DNA of 20,795 nucleotides from a bacterium (GTDB taxonomy: Bacteria > Bacteroidota > Bacteroidia > Bacteroidales > Bacteroidaceae). Below the pieces are notes generated by a model that did not search any database, was not told where the DNA came from, and was given only the letters and a program-made list of their open reading frames with translations. Where the stretch lies: the NCBI GenBank assembly GCA_004559785.1, contig SFXD01000031.1:1-20795 (forward strand). The letters are read 5' to 3'. Positions within the stretch are counted from its first letter, which is position 1. Every line of letters starts with the position of its first letter. The position numbers and the translations under genes were made by a program. Positions 8,996 to 16,804 of the stretch are shown here, piece after piece.

Positions 8996-10306
8996 TTACT
9001 CGGCAATCTGGAAAACGGTCTTGATACCCTTGATTTTCTGTCCACGTATCCTGGATAGCAGAAGGCGGATGCCTGCACGCGACACCGCGGCATAACTCCA
9101 TCCTGGCAGAATGTCTATGCGCCCAATCTGGTCACGCTCCAAGCCTCCTACCTTTGACAGGAAACCTGCCACGTCGCCCTTGCCAATCTTGTCCTTCTTG
9201 CCCTTGCCTATATATAGCGTAACCCATTTGGGCTCTGAAGGAGGCTGACAGTCAGACGGTATGCCATAGCCAACGGCCGTGTCCCTGACATAGTCCGGCA
9301 ACACCTCCGTCGGTCCCAGCAGCATGTACGCATCACCATCGGCATCCCACCTTGCAGTCCTGCCATTGCGGTGAATGTAGGATTCCTCGTCAAGAGGGAG
9401 GTGGTAGTGGACGACGTTGTCAACCCCGGGGATGTCCAGTCCGCGGGAAGCAAGGTCCGTACTGACCAGGACGTTGCAGGAGCCGTTGATGAAGCGGTAC
9501 AGCGAGCGTTCGCGATCCCGTTGTTCCATGCCTCCATGGTACATGCCTGCAAAGAACCCTTTATCCGTCAGGAATGCCTGTACCCTCTCGACACTCTGGC
9601 GGAAGCCGACGAAGACGAGGCTTTTTGTGTTGCCCAGTGTGCAGAGCAGCTTGCCGAGAGTCTCAAGCTTGTCCTTGTCTGGAGACGTTACTGTATGGAG
9701 GGTGATGCGGTCTGGAATTTGTTCTTCATCCACGAGGTAGGACAGGCGGAAGAAGTCGGTCGTGCTGACGAACCGCGGAATTTGGGGGCAGTCCGTTGCA
9801 GAGAGCAGGATGCGACGACGGACGTGGCGCAATGCGGCCATAACCTCCTCCATCTGAGGCAGGAAGCCAAGTTCGAGCGACTTGTCGAACTCGTCCACTA
9901 CAAGCATCTTGACATCGTCCGTCTGTATGTTTCCCTTAGCCAGGTGGTCAATCATCCTGCCAGGGGTTGCTACCACGATGCGAGGCTGCAGGCCACGCAT
10001 CATGCGATGCTCGTCCATTGCCGGACGGCCACCGTAGCAAGCCATGGGACGCGAATCCGGACAAATGGCCTTCGCCACCGCCGCTGTCTGCATGGCAAGT
10101 TCCCTGCTCGGCACCAGCACCACGGCTTGCAGCGATGGCACGGCCGCGTCGATGCGTTCCAGGACGGGGAGCAGGTAGGCAAGGGTCTTGCCAGAGCCTG
10201 TGGGCGAGAGCAGTACTATGGTGTCATGCCGGCGCGAAGCTTCGAGCATGTCCTGCTGCATGGCATTGAGGGAGTCGATGCCAATCCTTGATATGTCGTA
10301 GGTCAT
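8996..10306 (-). CDS. DEAD-box-type RNA helicase with C-terminal DbpA-like RNA-binding domain
   Basis: The 436-residue protein has the complete superfamily 2 helicase core. It shows a Q-motif-like start around Gln17, motif I SPTGSGKT (34-41, Lys40), VPSRELA (65-71), TPGR (114-117), motif II DEFD (138-141) instead of DEAD, motif III SAT (169-171) and the late motif HRNGRTAR. The last 80 residues, with LYIGKGKKDKIGKGDVAGFL and IGRIDILPGWSYAAV, resemble the DbpA RNA-binding domain that targets such helicases to ribosomal RNA. A role in ribosome assembly is therefore likely but inferred. The gene lies 63 bases downstream of the nhaD-type gene on the same strand, and no TAnnTTTG element is visible in that gap, so it may be cotranscribed. 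It converges on addB. Confidence 0.9.
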   Translation of the reverse strand: MTYDISRIGIDSLNAMQQDMLEASRRHDTIVLLSPTGSGKTLAYLLPVLERIDAAVPSLQAVVLVPSRELAMQTAAVAKAICPDSRPMACYGGRPAMDEHRMMRGLQPRIVVATPGRMIDHLAKGNIQTDDVKMLVVDEFDKSLELGFLPQMEEVMAALRHVRRRILLSATDCPQIPRFVSTTDFFRLSYLVDEEQIPDRITLHTVTSPDKDKLETLGKLLCTLGNTKSLVFVGFRQSVERVQAFLTDKGFFAGMYHGGMEQRDRERSLYRFINGSCNVLVSTDLASRGLDIPGVDNVVHYHLPLDEESYIHRNGRTARWDADGDAYMLLGPTEVLPDYVRDTAVGYGIPSDCQPPSEPKWVTLYIGKGKKDKIGKGDVAGFLSKVGGLERDQIGRIDILPGWSYAAVSRAGIRLLLSRIRGQKIKGIKTVFQIAE

Positions 10307-10337
10307 ATTATATTATGTTGTGTAAGGTTTTCGGGGA

Positions 10338-10351
10338 CATGCCCTGGCATG
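10338..10351. repeat. short inverted repeat between the antiporter and helicase genes
   Basis: CATGCC and GGCATG face each other across two bases within the 63-base gap. It may be a small hairpin in the transcript or a protein site. No T-tract follows, so it is not a convincing terminator. Confidence 0.25.
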
Positions 10352-10369
10352 ATTATGTATATGGACTTG

Positions 10370-11767
10370 TCACCTCAGGAAGTAGTCTACGAGGAAATAC
10401 ACGCCGAGGGACAACAGCCAGCCTGCCAATACCTTCAGCGTCACGTTGCGTATGTACCACATGACCGATATGTCCTCGGACTTCATGAGTGCGTAGGCGG
10501 CGGTGTTGCCAAAGGGCAGCAGGCATCCGCCGACGCAGCCGCTGAGGGCTACGAGGTGCCAGTACTGGCCATTCTGCACGAAGCTGGAGACATAGCCCGA
10601 GAGTCCCTGCACGTCCTCGTACACAGGATAGATGGAAACCGAGGACATGACCAAGGCCACGTTGTCCATCACGGAACTGACGAAGCCCAGGAAGAGGGAC
10701 ATGATGTATATGTTGTGTATGTAGCGGTCGCACCAGGAAGCCACCTCGTTCATGACTCCCACCTCAATGAGGAGGCACACGCAGAGGCTGACTCCGACGA
10801 AGAACATTATCGTCTGTGTGATTTCGTACTGCAGGCTGCCCCAGCTGCTGACGGTGACGGGCTGGTCGGCGAGGATGGCCTTGCGGTTGAATATCTCGTT
10901 GGCAACCCACAGCACACCCAGGACGCAGAGTGCACCCAGGAAGGGCGGAAGCATGGTCAGGCGGTAGAAGGTAGGCACGAACCATAGTCCGCCGATGCCG
11001 AGGAAGAGCATCAGGTAACGCTGCCAGGCGGCCAGCGAGGAATCGTCTCCACGGAACATGACCCCCGTCCTCTTCAGGTCGAGGTGGTCAGGCAGCATCC
11101 TGCCAATCAAGTATGTGGGGACGATTGTCGCCACGACGGCGGGCAAAACCAGAGCACCGCTGTAATTGGTCGGGGTGACGGCACCTCGGGTCCATATCAG
11201 GAGCGAGGTTACGTCGCCTATCACGGTGAAGCATCCGCCGCAGTTGGTAGCTATGACGATGACGGCACCGAGCAACATGCGCTGGCGGGTGTTGACTACA
11301 ATCTGGTTAAGGATGGTGAGCATCACAACCGCCGATGTCAGGTTGTCGAGGTTGGCACTGAGGATGAAACTGAAGAATGCAAGGCACCACAGCGTCTGCA
11401 AAGTCCTTTTCGAGCGACACCAGTCCGTAATGAACCGGAAGCAGTCGTTGTCGGACAGCACGGTGACGATGGACATGGTTGCAAGGAGGTACATGACGAT
11501 GCTGCACAGTTCCACCATGTGCTTGGTGAACAGGTTCCTGTATATGTACTCGTTGACTGCGGCTATGCTGAATGCACTTCCCTCAAGGAACTCGAGGAAC
11601 TCAACGTTGTGTAGGCTGTTGATGTATTCAGGACCGACGCAGATGAACATAACCCATCCGCACACTCCGCAGAACATGGCCACCGTGGCCTTGTTCACAC
11701 GTGTCACATGCTCGCAGCAAATGAGCACGTAGCCTATCAGCATAAGAACAACAATGGCTATTGTCAT
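10370..11767 (-). CDS. nhaD: NhaD-type Na+/H+ antiporter
   Basis: This 465-residue polytopic inner-membrane protein is hydrophobic nearly throughout, with roughly ten to twelve predicted membrane segments. It carries the two inverted-repeat ion-binding motifs of the NhaD/ArsB-like ion transporter superfamily: FILSANLDNLTSAVVML (134-150) and, near the C-terminus, SSVMDNVALVMSSV. GDVTSLLIW (185-193) is also typical. NhaD proteins exchange internal Na+ or Li+ for protons at alkaline pH. Substrate is inferred from family; a related anion transporter cannot be fully excluded. The gene is divergent from the small secreted protein gene, with a candidate minus-strand promoter at 11809-11839, and the RNA helicase gene follows 63 bases downstream. 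Confidence 0.85.
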   Translation of the reverse strand: MTIAIVVLMLIGYVLICCEHVTRVNKATVAMFCGVCGWVMFICVGPEYINSLHNVEFLEFLEGSAFSIAAVNEYIYRNLFTKHMVELCSIVMYLLATMSIVTVLSDNDCFRFITDWCRSKRTLQTLWCLAFFSFILSANLDNLTSAVVMLTILNQIVVNTRQRMLLGAVIVIATNCGGCFTVIGDVTSLLIWTRGAVTPTNYSGALVLPAVVATIVPTYLIGRMLPDHLDLKRTGVMFRGDDSSLAAWQRYLMLFLGIGGLWFVPTFYRLTMLPPFLGALCVLGVLWVANEIFNRKAILADQPVTVSSWGSLQYEITQTIMFFVGVSLCVCLLIEVGVMNEVASWCDRYIHNIYIMSLFLGFVSSVMDNVALVMSSVSIYPVYEDVQGLSGYVSSFVQNGQYWHLVALSGCVGGCLLPFGNTAAYALMKSEDISVMWYIRNVTLKVLAGWLLSLGVYFLVDYFLR

Positions 11768-11808
11768 TTCTCCCGTACCTTTAGATATTATTACGACTTA
11801 TCGAAATG

Positions 11809-11839
11809 CAAAGAAAGTTAATATTTCCGACTTATACAA
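11809..11839 (-). promoter_or_regulatory. candidate nhaD promoter
   Basis: The minus strand shows TTG (11839-11837), 20 bases, then TTTCTTTG (11816-11809), one mismatch from TAnnTTTG. It would give a leader of about 35 bases to the ATG at 11767. Confidence 0.4.
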
Positions 11840-11847
11840 GTATTCTC

Positions 11848-11862
11848 TTGCCAAATTGGCAA
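11848..11862. promoter_or_regulatory. operator-like palindrome between divergent promoters
   Basis: TTGCCAA-A-TTGGCAA is a perfect 7+1+7 palindrome. Its first three bases are the -33 TTG of the rightward promoter, and it lies 8 bases upstream of the -33 element of the leftward nhaD promoter. A bound dimeric regulator could affect both genes. No regulator gene is adjacent. Confidence 0.4.
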
Positions 11863-11878
11863 AAACGGCATAATTTTG
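11848..11878 (+). promoter_or_regulatory. promoter of the small secreted protein gene
   Basis: TTG (11848-11850), 20 bases, then TAATTTTG (11871-11878) is a close fit to the Bacteroidota consensus. Transcription should start near 11882-11886, only a few bases before the ATG at 11887, so the mRNA may be almost leaderless. Confidence 0.6.
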
Positions 11879-11886
11879 CATACATT

Positions 11887-12393
11887 ATGAGATATATCAA
11901 TGTAATATGCGCATTGTTGCTGACTGCTGCAACATACGCTCAGACCGTACGGCTTGAGGTTGCCGGAAACCTTGTCGAACTTGAGGCGCAGCAAACACAG
12001 AGCGAACTGAAGCCCGGATGGAAGATAGCCGACGTGAAGCTGAAGGACAAAGTCGTCCGCTACCTCTGGGGGGCACATGCCACGCAACTGACTGACGACC
12101 GCACCCCGACCTTCGTCATAACCCCTGCCGCTGGCCAGGTGCTCTGCGACTTTGCCCTGATGCGGCTGAAGTCGAGGCGGAACCACCGGAGGATGGCCAA
12201 GCCGGAGCTGAAGGACAATGAATACAGTAGGGTGGAGCCTGCCACGTTCGAAATGAAGAGCGACGGCAAGCAAGGCTTCGTCTGCAAGCCCCGGAACCCC
12301 CTTGACAAGGGCGAATACATCCTGGTTTACCTCAACCAGACACCAATAGGCGAATTGCGCGACCTGAAGGTATATTCCATCCAGGTTCCGTAA
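11887..12393 (+). CDS. small secreted protein of unknown function
   Basis: I do not recognise this 168-residue protein. The first 19 residues (Met-Arg-Tyr, a hydrophobic stretch, then TYAQ) form a plausible Sec signal peptide cut after Ala or Gln. The mature part is about 150 residues with no membrane segment, predicted mostly beta-strand, with a basic patch KSRRNHRR near residues 97-104 and a C-terminal stretch PLDKGEYILVYLNQTP that resembles the closing strand of many Bacteroidota secreted beta-sandwich proteins. An in-frame ATG at 11806 lies upstream of the promoter and would bury the signal peptide, so I start at 11887. It is divergent from the antiporter gene and lies 146 bases ahead of the trp operon, which has its own promoter. 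Confidence 0.7.
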   Translation: MRYINVICALLLTAATYAQTVRLEVAGNLVELEAQQTQSELKPGWKIADVKLKDKVVRYLWGAHATQLTDDRTPTFVITPAAGQVLCDFALMRLKSRRNHRRMAKPELKDNEYSRVEPATFEMKSDGKQGFVCKPRNPLDKGEYILVYLNQTPIGELRDLKVYSIQVP

Positions 12394-12450
12394 CAATCCA
12401 AAAGAAAAAACACGCCAATTACGCTCAAAACGTAAGCAAAACGCCTTTTT

Positions 12451-12478
12451 TTGCGACAATCGTTTGTCGGCAACGATT
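12451..12478. promoter_or_regulatory. candidate trp operator (overlapping inverted repeats)
   Basis: Two inverted repeats overlap the -33 element of the trp promoter. TTGCGACAA (12451-12459) faces TTGTCGGCAA (12464-12473) with one extra G. AATCGTT (12458-12464) faces AACGATT (12472-12478) perfectly. They are upstream of the predicted transcript start, so they act as DNA if they act at all. Confidence 0.35.
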
Positions 12479-12494
12479 AATTTGCATAACTTTG
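12464..12494 (+). promoter_or_regulatory. trp operon promoter
   Basis: TTG (12464-12466), 20 bases, then TAACTTTG (12487-12494) matches the Bacteroidota consensus very well. The transcript would start near 12500, leaving a leader of about 40 A-rich bases with no obvious leader peptide or terminator. Confidence 0.7.
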
Positions 12495-12539
12495 CATGTG
12501 CAAAAAAAAATAAACATATTGGTCTTATAACGTAAGGAG

Positions 12540-13742
12540 ATGAACAGGAATAACGTTGACGAAGAGGGGTTCTATGGCAGCTATGGCGGCGCATATATCC
12601 CCGAAATACTGTACAAGACCGTCCAAGACCTGCGCGAGAGGTGCTTCGGCATAATAGGCAGCAAGGAATTCCTGGACAGGTATCACCAGCTGCTCAGGGA
12701 CTACGTGGGCAGGCCTTCCCCACTCTTCTATGCCGAGAGGATGAGCCGCAAGTATGGGTGCAGGCTCTACCTCAAGAGGGAAGACCTCAACCACACGGGT
12801 GCGCACAAGATAAACAACGCCATAGGACAGATACTGCTTGCACGCATGATGGGCAAGACGCGCATCATAGCCGAGACGGGGGCAGGACAGCACGGCGTGG
12901 CTACAGCCACGGTGTGCGCCTTGATGGACATGCCGTGCCGCGTGTACATGGGTGCCCTGGACGTGGAGAGGCAGCACGTGAACGTGGAGAGGATGAGGAT
13001 GCTCGGCGCAGAGGTCTATCCAGTACACAGCGGCAACAAGACCCTGAAGGATGCCACCAACGAGGCGATACGCGACTGGTGCTGCCACCCTGCCGACACA
13101 TTTTATATTATAGGGAGCACCATTGGGCCACACCCCTACCCTGAAATGGTGGCAAGGCTGCAAAGCGTGATAAGCCAGGAGATAAGGCTGCAGCTAAGGG
13201 AGAAGGAAGGAAGGGACTACCCCGACTACCTGATAGCATGCGTGGGGGGCGGCAGCAATGCAGCAGGCACAATATACGACTACATCGAGGACGAGAGGGT
13301 CAGTATCGTACTGGGCGAGGCCGGAGGACTCGGGATGGAGACGGACAGGACGGCTGCCTCGCTGCACGTGGGCAAGCCGGGCATACTGCATGGAAGCAAG
13401 ATAAAGGTGATGCAGACCGAGGACGGACAGATAACAGAGCCATACAGCATCAGCGCAGGACTTGACTATCCTGGCACGGGACCCATGCATTGCAACCTCT
13501 GCGAGACGGGACGCGCCAAGGTGTTTTCCATCAACGACGACGAGGCACTGCAGGCTGCCTTCGAACTGACACGCCTCGAAGGTATCATCCCCGCGCTGGA
13601 GAGCAGCCACGCCCTTGCAATACTGCCCAAGATGAATTTCAGGAAAGACGACGTGGTGGTGCTCACCGTAAGCGGAAGGGGTGACAAGGACATCAGCACC
13701 TACCTACAGAACAAGGACAAGATAAGATATGACGAAATATAA
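12540..13742 (+). CDS. trpB: tryptophan synthase beta subunit
   Basis: TrpB condenses indole with serine to make tryptophan, using pyridoxal phosphate, in an alpha2beta2 complex with TrpA. The 400-residue protein has HTGAHKIN with the PLP-binding Lys90, ETGAGQHG with the catalytic Glu112, the phosphate loop GGGSN (236-240), and the C-terminal IIPALESSHALA and LTVSGRGDKD segments. Length is normal. The ATG is preceded directly by AAGGAG with no spacer and by an in-frame TAA, so no upstream start is possible, and MNRNNVDEEGFYG aligns with the family's N-terminus. It is the first gene of the operon and its end overlaps trpE by 14 bases. The gene order with trpB first and trpA last is typical of Bacteroidales. 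Confidence 0.97.
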   Translation: MNRNNVDEEGFYGSYGGAYIPEILYKTVQDLRERCFGIIGSKEFLDRYHQLLRDYVGRPSPLFYAERMSRKYGCRLYLKREDLNHTGAHKINNAIGQILLARMMGKTRIIAETGAGQHGVATATVCALMDMPCRVYMGALDVERQHVNVERMRMLGAEVYPVHSGNKTLKDATNEAIRDWCCHPADTFYIIGSTIGPHPYPEMVARLQSVISQEIRLQLREKEGRDYPDYLIACVGGGSNAAGTIYDYIEDERVSIVLGEAGGLGMETDRTAASLHVGKPGILHGSKIKVMQTEDGQITEPYSISAGLDYPGTGPMHCNLCETGRAKVFSINDDEALQAAFELTRLEGIIPALESSHALAILPKMNFRKDDVVVLTVSGRGDKDISTYLQNKDKIRYDEI

Positions 13743-15129
13743 TTACCATACGGCATGCAGGAGAATCCTGGGCGACCTCGTGACCCCCGTCAGCACATAC
13801 CTAAGGCTGCGTGACAAGTATCCGCAAAGCGTGCTGATGGAAAGCTCCGACTACCACGGCGGAGAGAATTCCAAATCGTTCATCGGCGTGAACCCCATCG
13901 GCAGCGTCAGCATAGAACACGGCATCGGAATCTGCTCGCTTCCGGACGGCAGCGTCTGGCGCAGGCCCATCGGCAGGGACTTCGACGCGGCAACCCTCAT
14001 CAACGGTTTCCTGCATTCCGTCAACATCTGCGGCGAAGGCAGCAGCCATTGCGGACTGTACGGCTATACCTCGTTCAACGCAGTAAGGTACTTCGAGGAT
14101 ATACAGGTCAAGGACGAAACACAGTCCAAGAACGATGCACCCGACCTATTATATATATTATATAAGGAGGTTATCGTCTTCGACCACTTCCACAACGAGC
14201 TGTACATAATACAGATGCTGGAAGACGGAGAAGAAGACACCCTCGACACGTTGGAGAGGGACGTACTCCACCGACAATGCCAGGCATACGACTTCTCCGC
14301 AGACGGCGATTGCCGCAGCACGCTCACCGACGACGAGCACAGGGAGAACATACGCAGGGGAATAGCGCACTGCCTAAGGGGGGACGTGTTCCAGATAGTG
14401 CTGTCAAGGCGGTTCGTCCAGAGATACAAGGGCGACGACTTCAAGCTGTACCGCGCATTGCGCAGCGTCAACCCAAGCCCCTACCTGTTCTACTTCGACT
14501 TCGGCGGCTTCAGGATCTTCGGCTCAAGTCCCGAGACGCATTGCCGGATATCAGGCAGGAGGGCATACATCGACCCCATAGCCGGCACGACGAAGCGGAC
14601 GGGAGACGAGAACACGGACAGGAAGAACGCCGAATACCTATGCAACGACCCCAAGGAGAACGCTGAGCACGTGATGCTCGTAGACCTGGCACGCAACGAC
14701 CTGAGCCGCAACTGCCACGACGTCAAGGTGGACTTCTACAAGGACATGCAGTTCTACAGCCACGTCATACACCTCGTCAGCAGGGTGAGCGGCGAACTCG
14801 ACGACGGTGCCGACCCCATCAGGACGTTCGTCGACACGTTCCCGGCAGGAACGCTGTCGGGCGCGCCAAAGGTGAGGGCCATGCAGCTCATCAGCCAATA
14901 CGAGCCGCATTGCCGCGGAGCATACGGTGGATGCATAGGCTTCATCGGGTTTGACGGCAGCCTCAACCAAGCCATCACCATACGGACTTTCGTGAGCCGG
15001 AACAACGAACTGTGGTTTCAGGCTGGCGGAGGCATAGTGGCGAAGAGCGACGTGGAATACGAGCTGCAGGAAGTAAACAACAAGCTTGGCGCATTACGCA
15101 AGGCAATAGAAATAGCATCACGCTTATGA
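13729..15129 (+). CDS. trpE: anthranilate synthase component I
   Basis: TrpE converts chorismate and ammonia (supplied by TrpG) to anthranilate, the first step to tryptophan. The 466-residue protein has the N-terminal LMESS element (36-40), the conserved site where tryptophan binds for feedback inhibition, so the enzyme is probably allosterically controlled. The C-terminal chorismate-binding domain shows DPIAGTTKRTGDE, LVDLARNDLSRN, GTLSGAPKVRAMQLI (374-388) and the YGGCIGFIGFDG segment. Component identity as TrpE rather than PabB follows from the operon. The start lies inside the end of trpB (14-base overlap) and the stop overlaps trpG as ATGA, so translation of all three is likely coupled. 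Confidence 0.96.
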   Translation: MTKYNYHTACRRILGDLVTPVSTYLRLRDKYPQSVLMESSDYHGGENSKSFIGVNPIGSVSIEHGIGICSLPDGSVWRRPIGRDFDAATLINGFLHSVNICGEGSSHCGLYGYTSFNAVRYFEDIQVKDETQSKNDAPDLLYILYKEVIVFDHFHNELYIIQMLEDGEEDTLDTLERDVLHRQCQAYDFSADGDCRSTLTDDEHRENIRRGIAHCLRGDVFQIVLSRRFVQRYKGDDFKLYRALRSVNPSPYLFYFDFGGFRIFGSSPETHCRISGRRAYIDPIAGTTKRTGDENTDRKNAEYLCNDPKENAEHVMLVDLARNDLSRNCHDVKVDFYKDMQFYSHVIHLVSRVSGELDDGADPIRTFVDTFPAGTLSGAPKVRAMQLISQYEPHCRGAYGGCIGFIGFDGSLNQAITIRTFVSRNNELWFQAGGGIVAKSDVEYELQEVNNKLGALRKAIEIASRL

Positions 15130-15698
15130 GCAAGATAGCAATCATCGACAACTACGACTCGTTCACGTACAACCTCTCGCACCTCGTGAAGGAGCTTGGC
15201 GCAAAGGTAACGGTGTTCCGCAACGACAAGTTCGAACTCCCCTGGCTTGGGGATTTCGACAAGATTATCCTCTCGCCAGGCCCTGGCATACCGTCTGAGG
15301 CAGGCTTGCTGCTTGACGTCATCAAGGAGTACGGCGGAGTAATGCCCATCCTGGGAGTATGCCTCGGCCATCAGGCCATAGGAGAGTACTACGGCGGCAG
15401 GCTGACCAATTTGAGCGAGGTATGCCACGGCGTAGCGACACCGGTAAGCATCCTGTGCGACGACTATCTCTTCGACGGCTTGCCACGCACCATAGAGGTC
15501 GGAAGATACCACTCGTGGGTAGTGGACGAACCCGGCTTCCCAGGCTGCCTGGAGGTTACGAGCAGAAGTGAAGAGGGCTACATAATGTCGATAAGGCACC
15601 GCCAACTTGACATACGAGGCATACAGTACCATCCGGAAAGCGTGCTGACCAAGGACGGCAGACACATCATCTCGAACTGGCTCAGGGGAGAAAAATAA
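15126..15698 (+). CDS. trpG: anthranilate synthase component II (glutamine amidotransferase)
   Basis: TrpG hydrolyses glutamine and passes ammonia to TrpE. The 190-residue class I amidotransferase has the catalytic triad Cys79 in GVCLGHQ, and His169 and Glu171 in QYHPES, with the oxyanion-loop sequence LSPGPG at 49-54. The ATG at 15126 overlaps the trpE stop (ATGA) and gives the family's usual start, MSKIAIIDNYDSFTYNL. The frame is open further upstream but that lies inside trpE. It is a stand-alone subunit, not fused to TrpD as in some enteric bacteria. The tandem TCTAGA repeat begins at the base after its stop codon. Confidence 0.96.
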   Translation: MSKIAIIDNYDSFTYNLSHLVKELGAKVTVFRNDKFELPWLGDFDKIILSPGPGIPSEAGLLLDVIKEYGGVMPILGVCLGHQAIGEYYGGRLTNLSEVCHGVATPVSILCDDYLFDGLPRTIEVGRYHSWVVDEPGFPGCLEVTSRSEEGYIMSIRHRQLDIRGIQYHPESVLTKDGRHIISNWLRGEK

Positions 15699-15752
15699 TC
15701 TAGATATTCTAGAACCTCTAGAGCCTCTAGAACCTCTAGAACCACTAGAATT
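15699..15752. repeat. six tandem 9-base units with TCTAGA core, between trpG and trpD
   Basis: Six consecutive 9-base units start at 15699, 15708, 15717, 15726, 15735 and 15744: TCTAGATAT, TCTAGAACC, TCTAGAGCC, TCTAGAACC, TCTAGAACC and ACTAGAATT. The array begins directly after the trpG stop codon and is followed by about 46 A/T-rich bases leading to trpD. Five units carry the palindrome TCTAGA, so RNA from it could fold in many alternative ways. Confidence 0.92.
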
Positions 15753-15798
15753 TCTATTACAACTACCTCATCTATAAAACAAAAAAAGAGGAACGGCA

Positions 15799-16794
15799 AT
15801 GACACGATATTTGGAGAAGCTGATAGAGGGGGATTCCCTCACGAGGGAAGATACCCACGGAATAATGTTGGGCATCGTAGAAGGCAAGTACAACGACTGC
15901 CAGACGTCAGCCTTATTGATGGCCATACAGGCAAAGGGTATCACGGTAGACGAACTGCTGGGGTTCAGGGACGGCATCCTTGAGACCGGCAGGCACGTAG
16001 ACCTGGGCGGTGTGCCCACAATAGACATTGTGGGCACGGGAGGCGACGGCAAGAATTCGTTCAACATCAGTACCTGTGCAGCCTTCGTCATGGCAGGAGC
16101 GGGGTACAAGGTCAGCAAGCATGGCAACGGGGGTAGTACCAGCGTGAGCGGCGCAAGCAACGTGCTGGCCGGGCATGGAGTGAAGTTCACGGACGATGAG
16201 GGCATACTGCGCAGGTCGCTTGACGAGGCGGGAATATGCTACCTGCACGCACCGCTGTTCGCACTTGGCATGAAGTGGGTCGCTCCCGTACGCAAGGCTA
16301 TAGGCATCCCGACGTGCTTCAACCTGCTCGGTCCACTCGTCAATCCCTGCTCGCCGAAATACTCCCTACACGGGACGGCAAACCAGACGCAGATGCGCCT
16401 CTATACCAACGTACACCAGAAGATAGGCGACACATACAGCGTAGTGACCAGCTACGACGGCTACGACGAGATATCGCTGACGAGCGGATTCAAGATTAAC
16501 ACAAACTATTTCGAAAAGGTGATAACGCCGATAGACATGGGATTCAAGTACGTCAGGCAGTCGGACATCTATGGAGGCGATACACAGGAAGAAGCCAGGA
16601 GGATTTTCGACAGCGTACTGGAGAATACTTCCACCGAGGCACAGAAGAACGTCGTGATAGCCAACGCTGCCTGCGGAATAAGCATTATGGAAGACGGCAT
16701 GACAATGGCCGACACCATCGAGATTGCAAGAGATTCCATCGAGAGCGGCAAGGCACTGGAAGCCTTCCGGAAGTTCCTTGACATAAACTCTTGA
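15799..16794 (+). CDS. trpD: anthranilate phosphoribosyltransferase
   Basis: TrpD joins anthranilate to phosphoribosyl pyrophosphate, giving phosphoribosylanthranilate. The 331-residue protein has the PRPP-binding motif GTGGDGKNSFNIST (79-92), the KHGN motif (107-110) followed by a serine-rich loop, and NLLGPLVNPCSP, all standard for the family. It is free-standing, of usual length. The ATG at 15799 has AGAGGA about 8 bases upstream, one of the better Shine-Dalgarno-like sites here. This fits reinitiation after the unusual 100-base gap from trpG. trpC starts 10 bases after its stop. Confidence 0.96.
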   Translation: MTRYLEKLIEGDSLTREDTHGIMLGIVEGKYNDCQTSALLMAIQAKGITVDELLGFRDGILETGRHVDLGGVPTIDIVGTGGDGKNSFNISTCAAFVMAGAGYKVSKHGNGGSTSVSGASNVLAGHGVKFTDDEGILRRSLDEAGICYLHAPLFALGMKWVAPVRKAIGIPTCFNLLGPLVNPCSPKYSLHGTANQTQMRLYTNVHQKIGDTYSVVTSYDGYDEISLTSGFKINTNYFEKVITPIDMGFKYVRQSDIYGGDTQEEARRIFDSVLENTSTEAQKNVVIANAACGISIMEDGMTMADTIEIARDSIESGKALEAFRKFLDINS

Positions 16795-16804
16795 GAGCAA
16801 TAGC

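Noticed and set aside
9371..10291. Plus-strand open frame of about 306 codons
   Set aside because: It is antisense to the RNA helicase gene, whose motifs are all present.
11806..11886. N-terminal extension of the secreted protein from the ATG at 11806
   Set aside because: It starts upstream of the best promoter and would place 27 polar residues before the signal peptide.
12394..12460. Terminator or trp attenuator ahead of trpB
   Set aside because: The only stems are 5-6 bp (TTACG/CGTAA; GCAAAA/TTTTGC), and they lie upstream of the predicted trp transcript start, so they cannot act as an attenuator for trp.
14148..14164. TATATA-rich stretch as an internal promoter in trpE
   Set aside because: It does not match TAnnTTTG and encodes in-frame Leu-Leu-Tyr-Ile-Leu-Tyr of TrpE.
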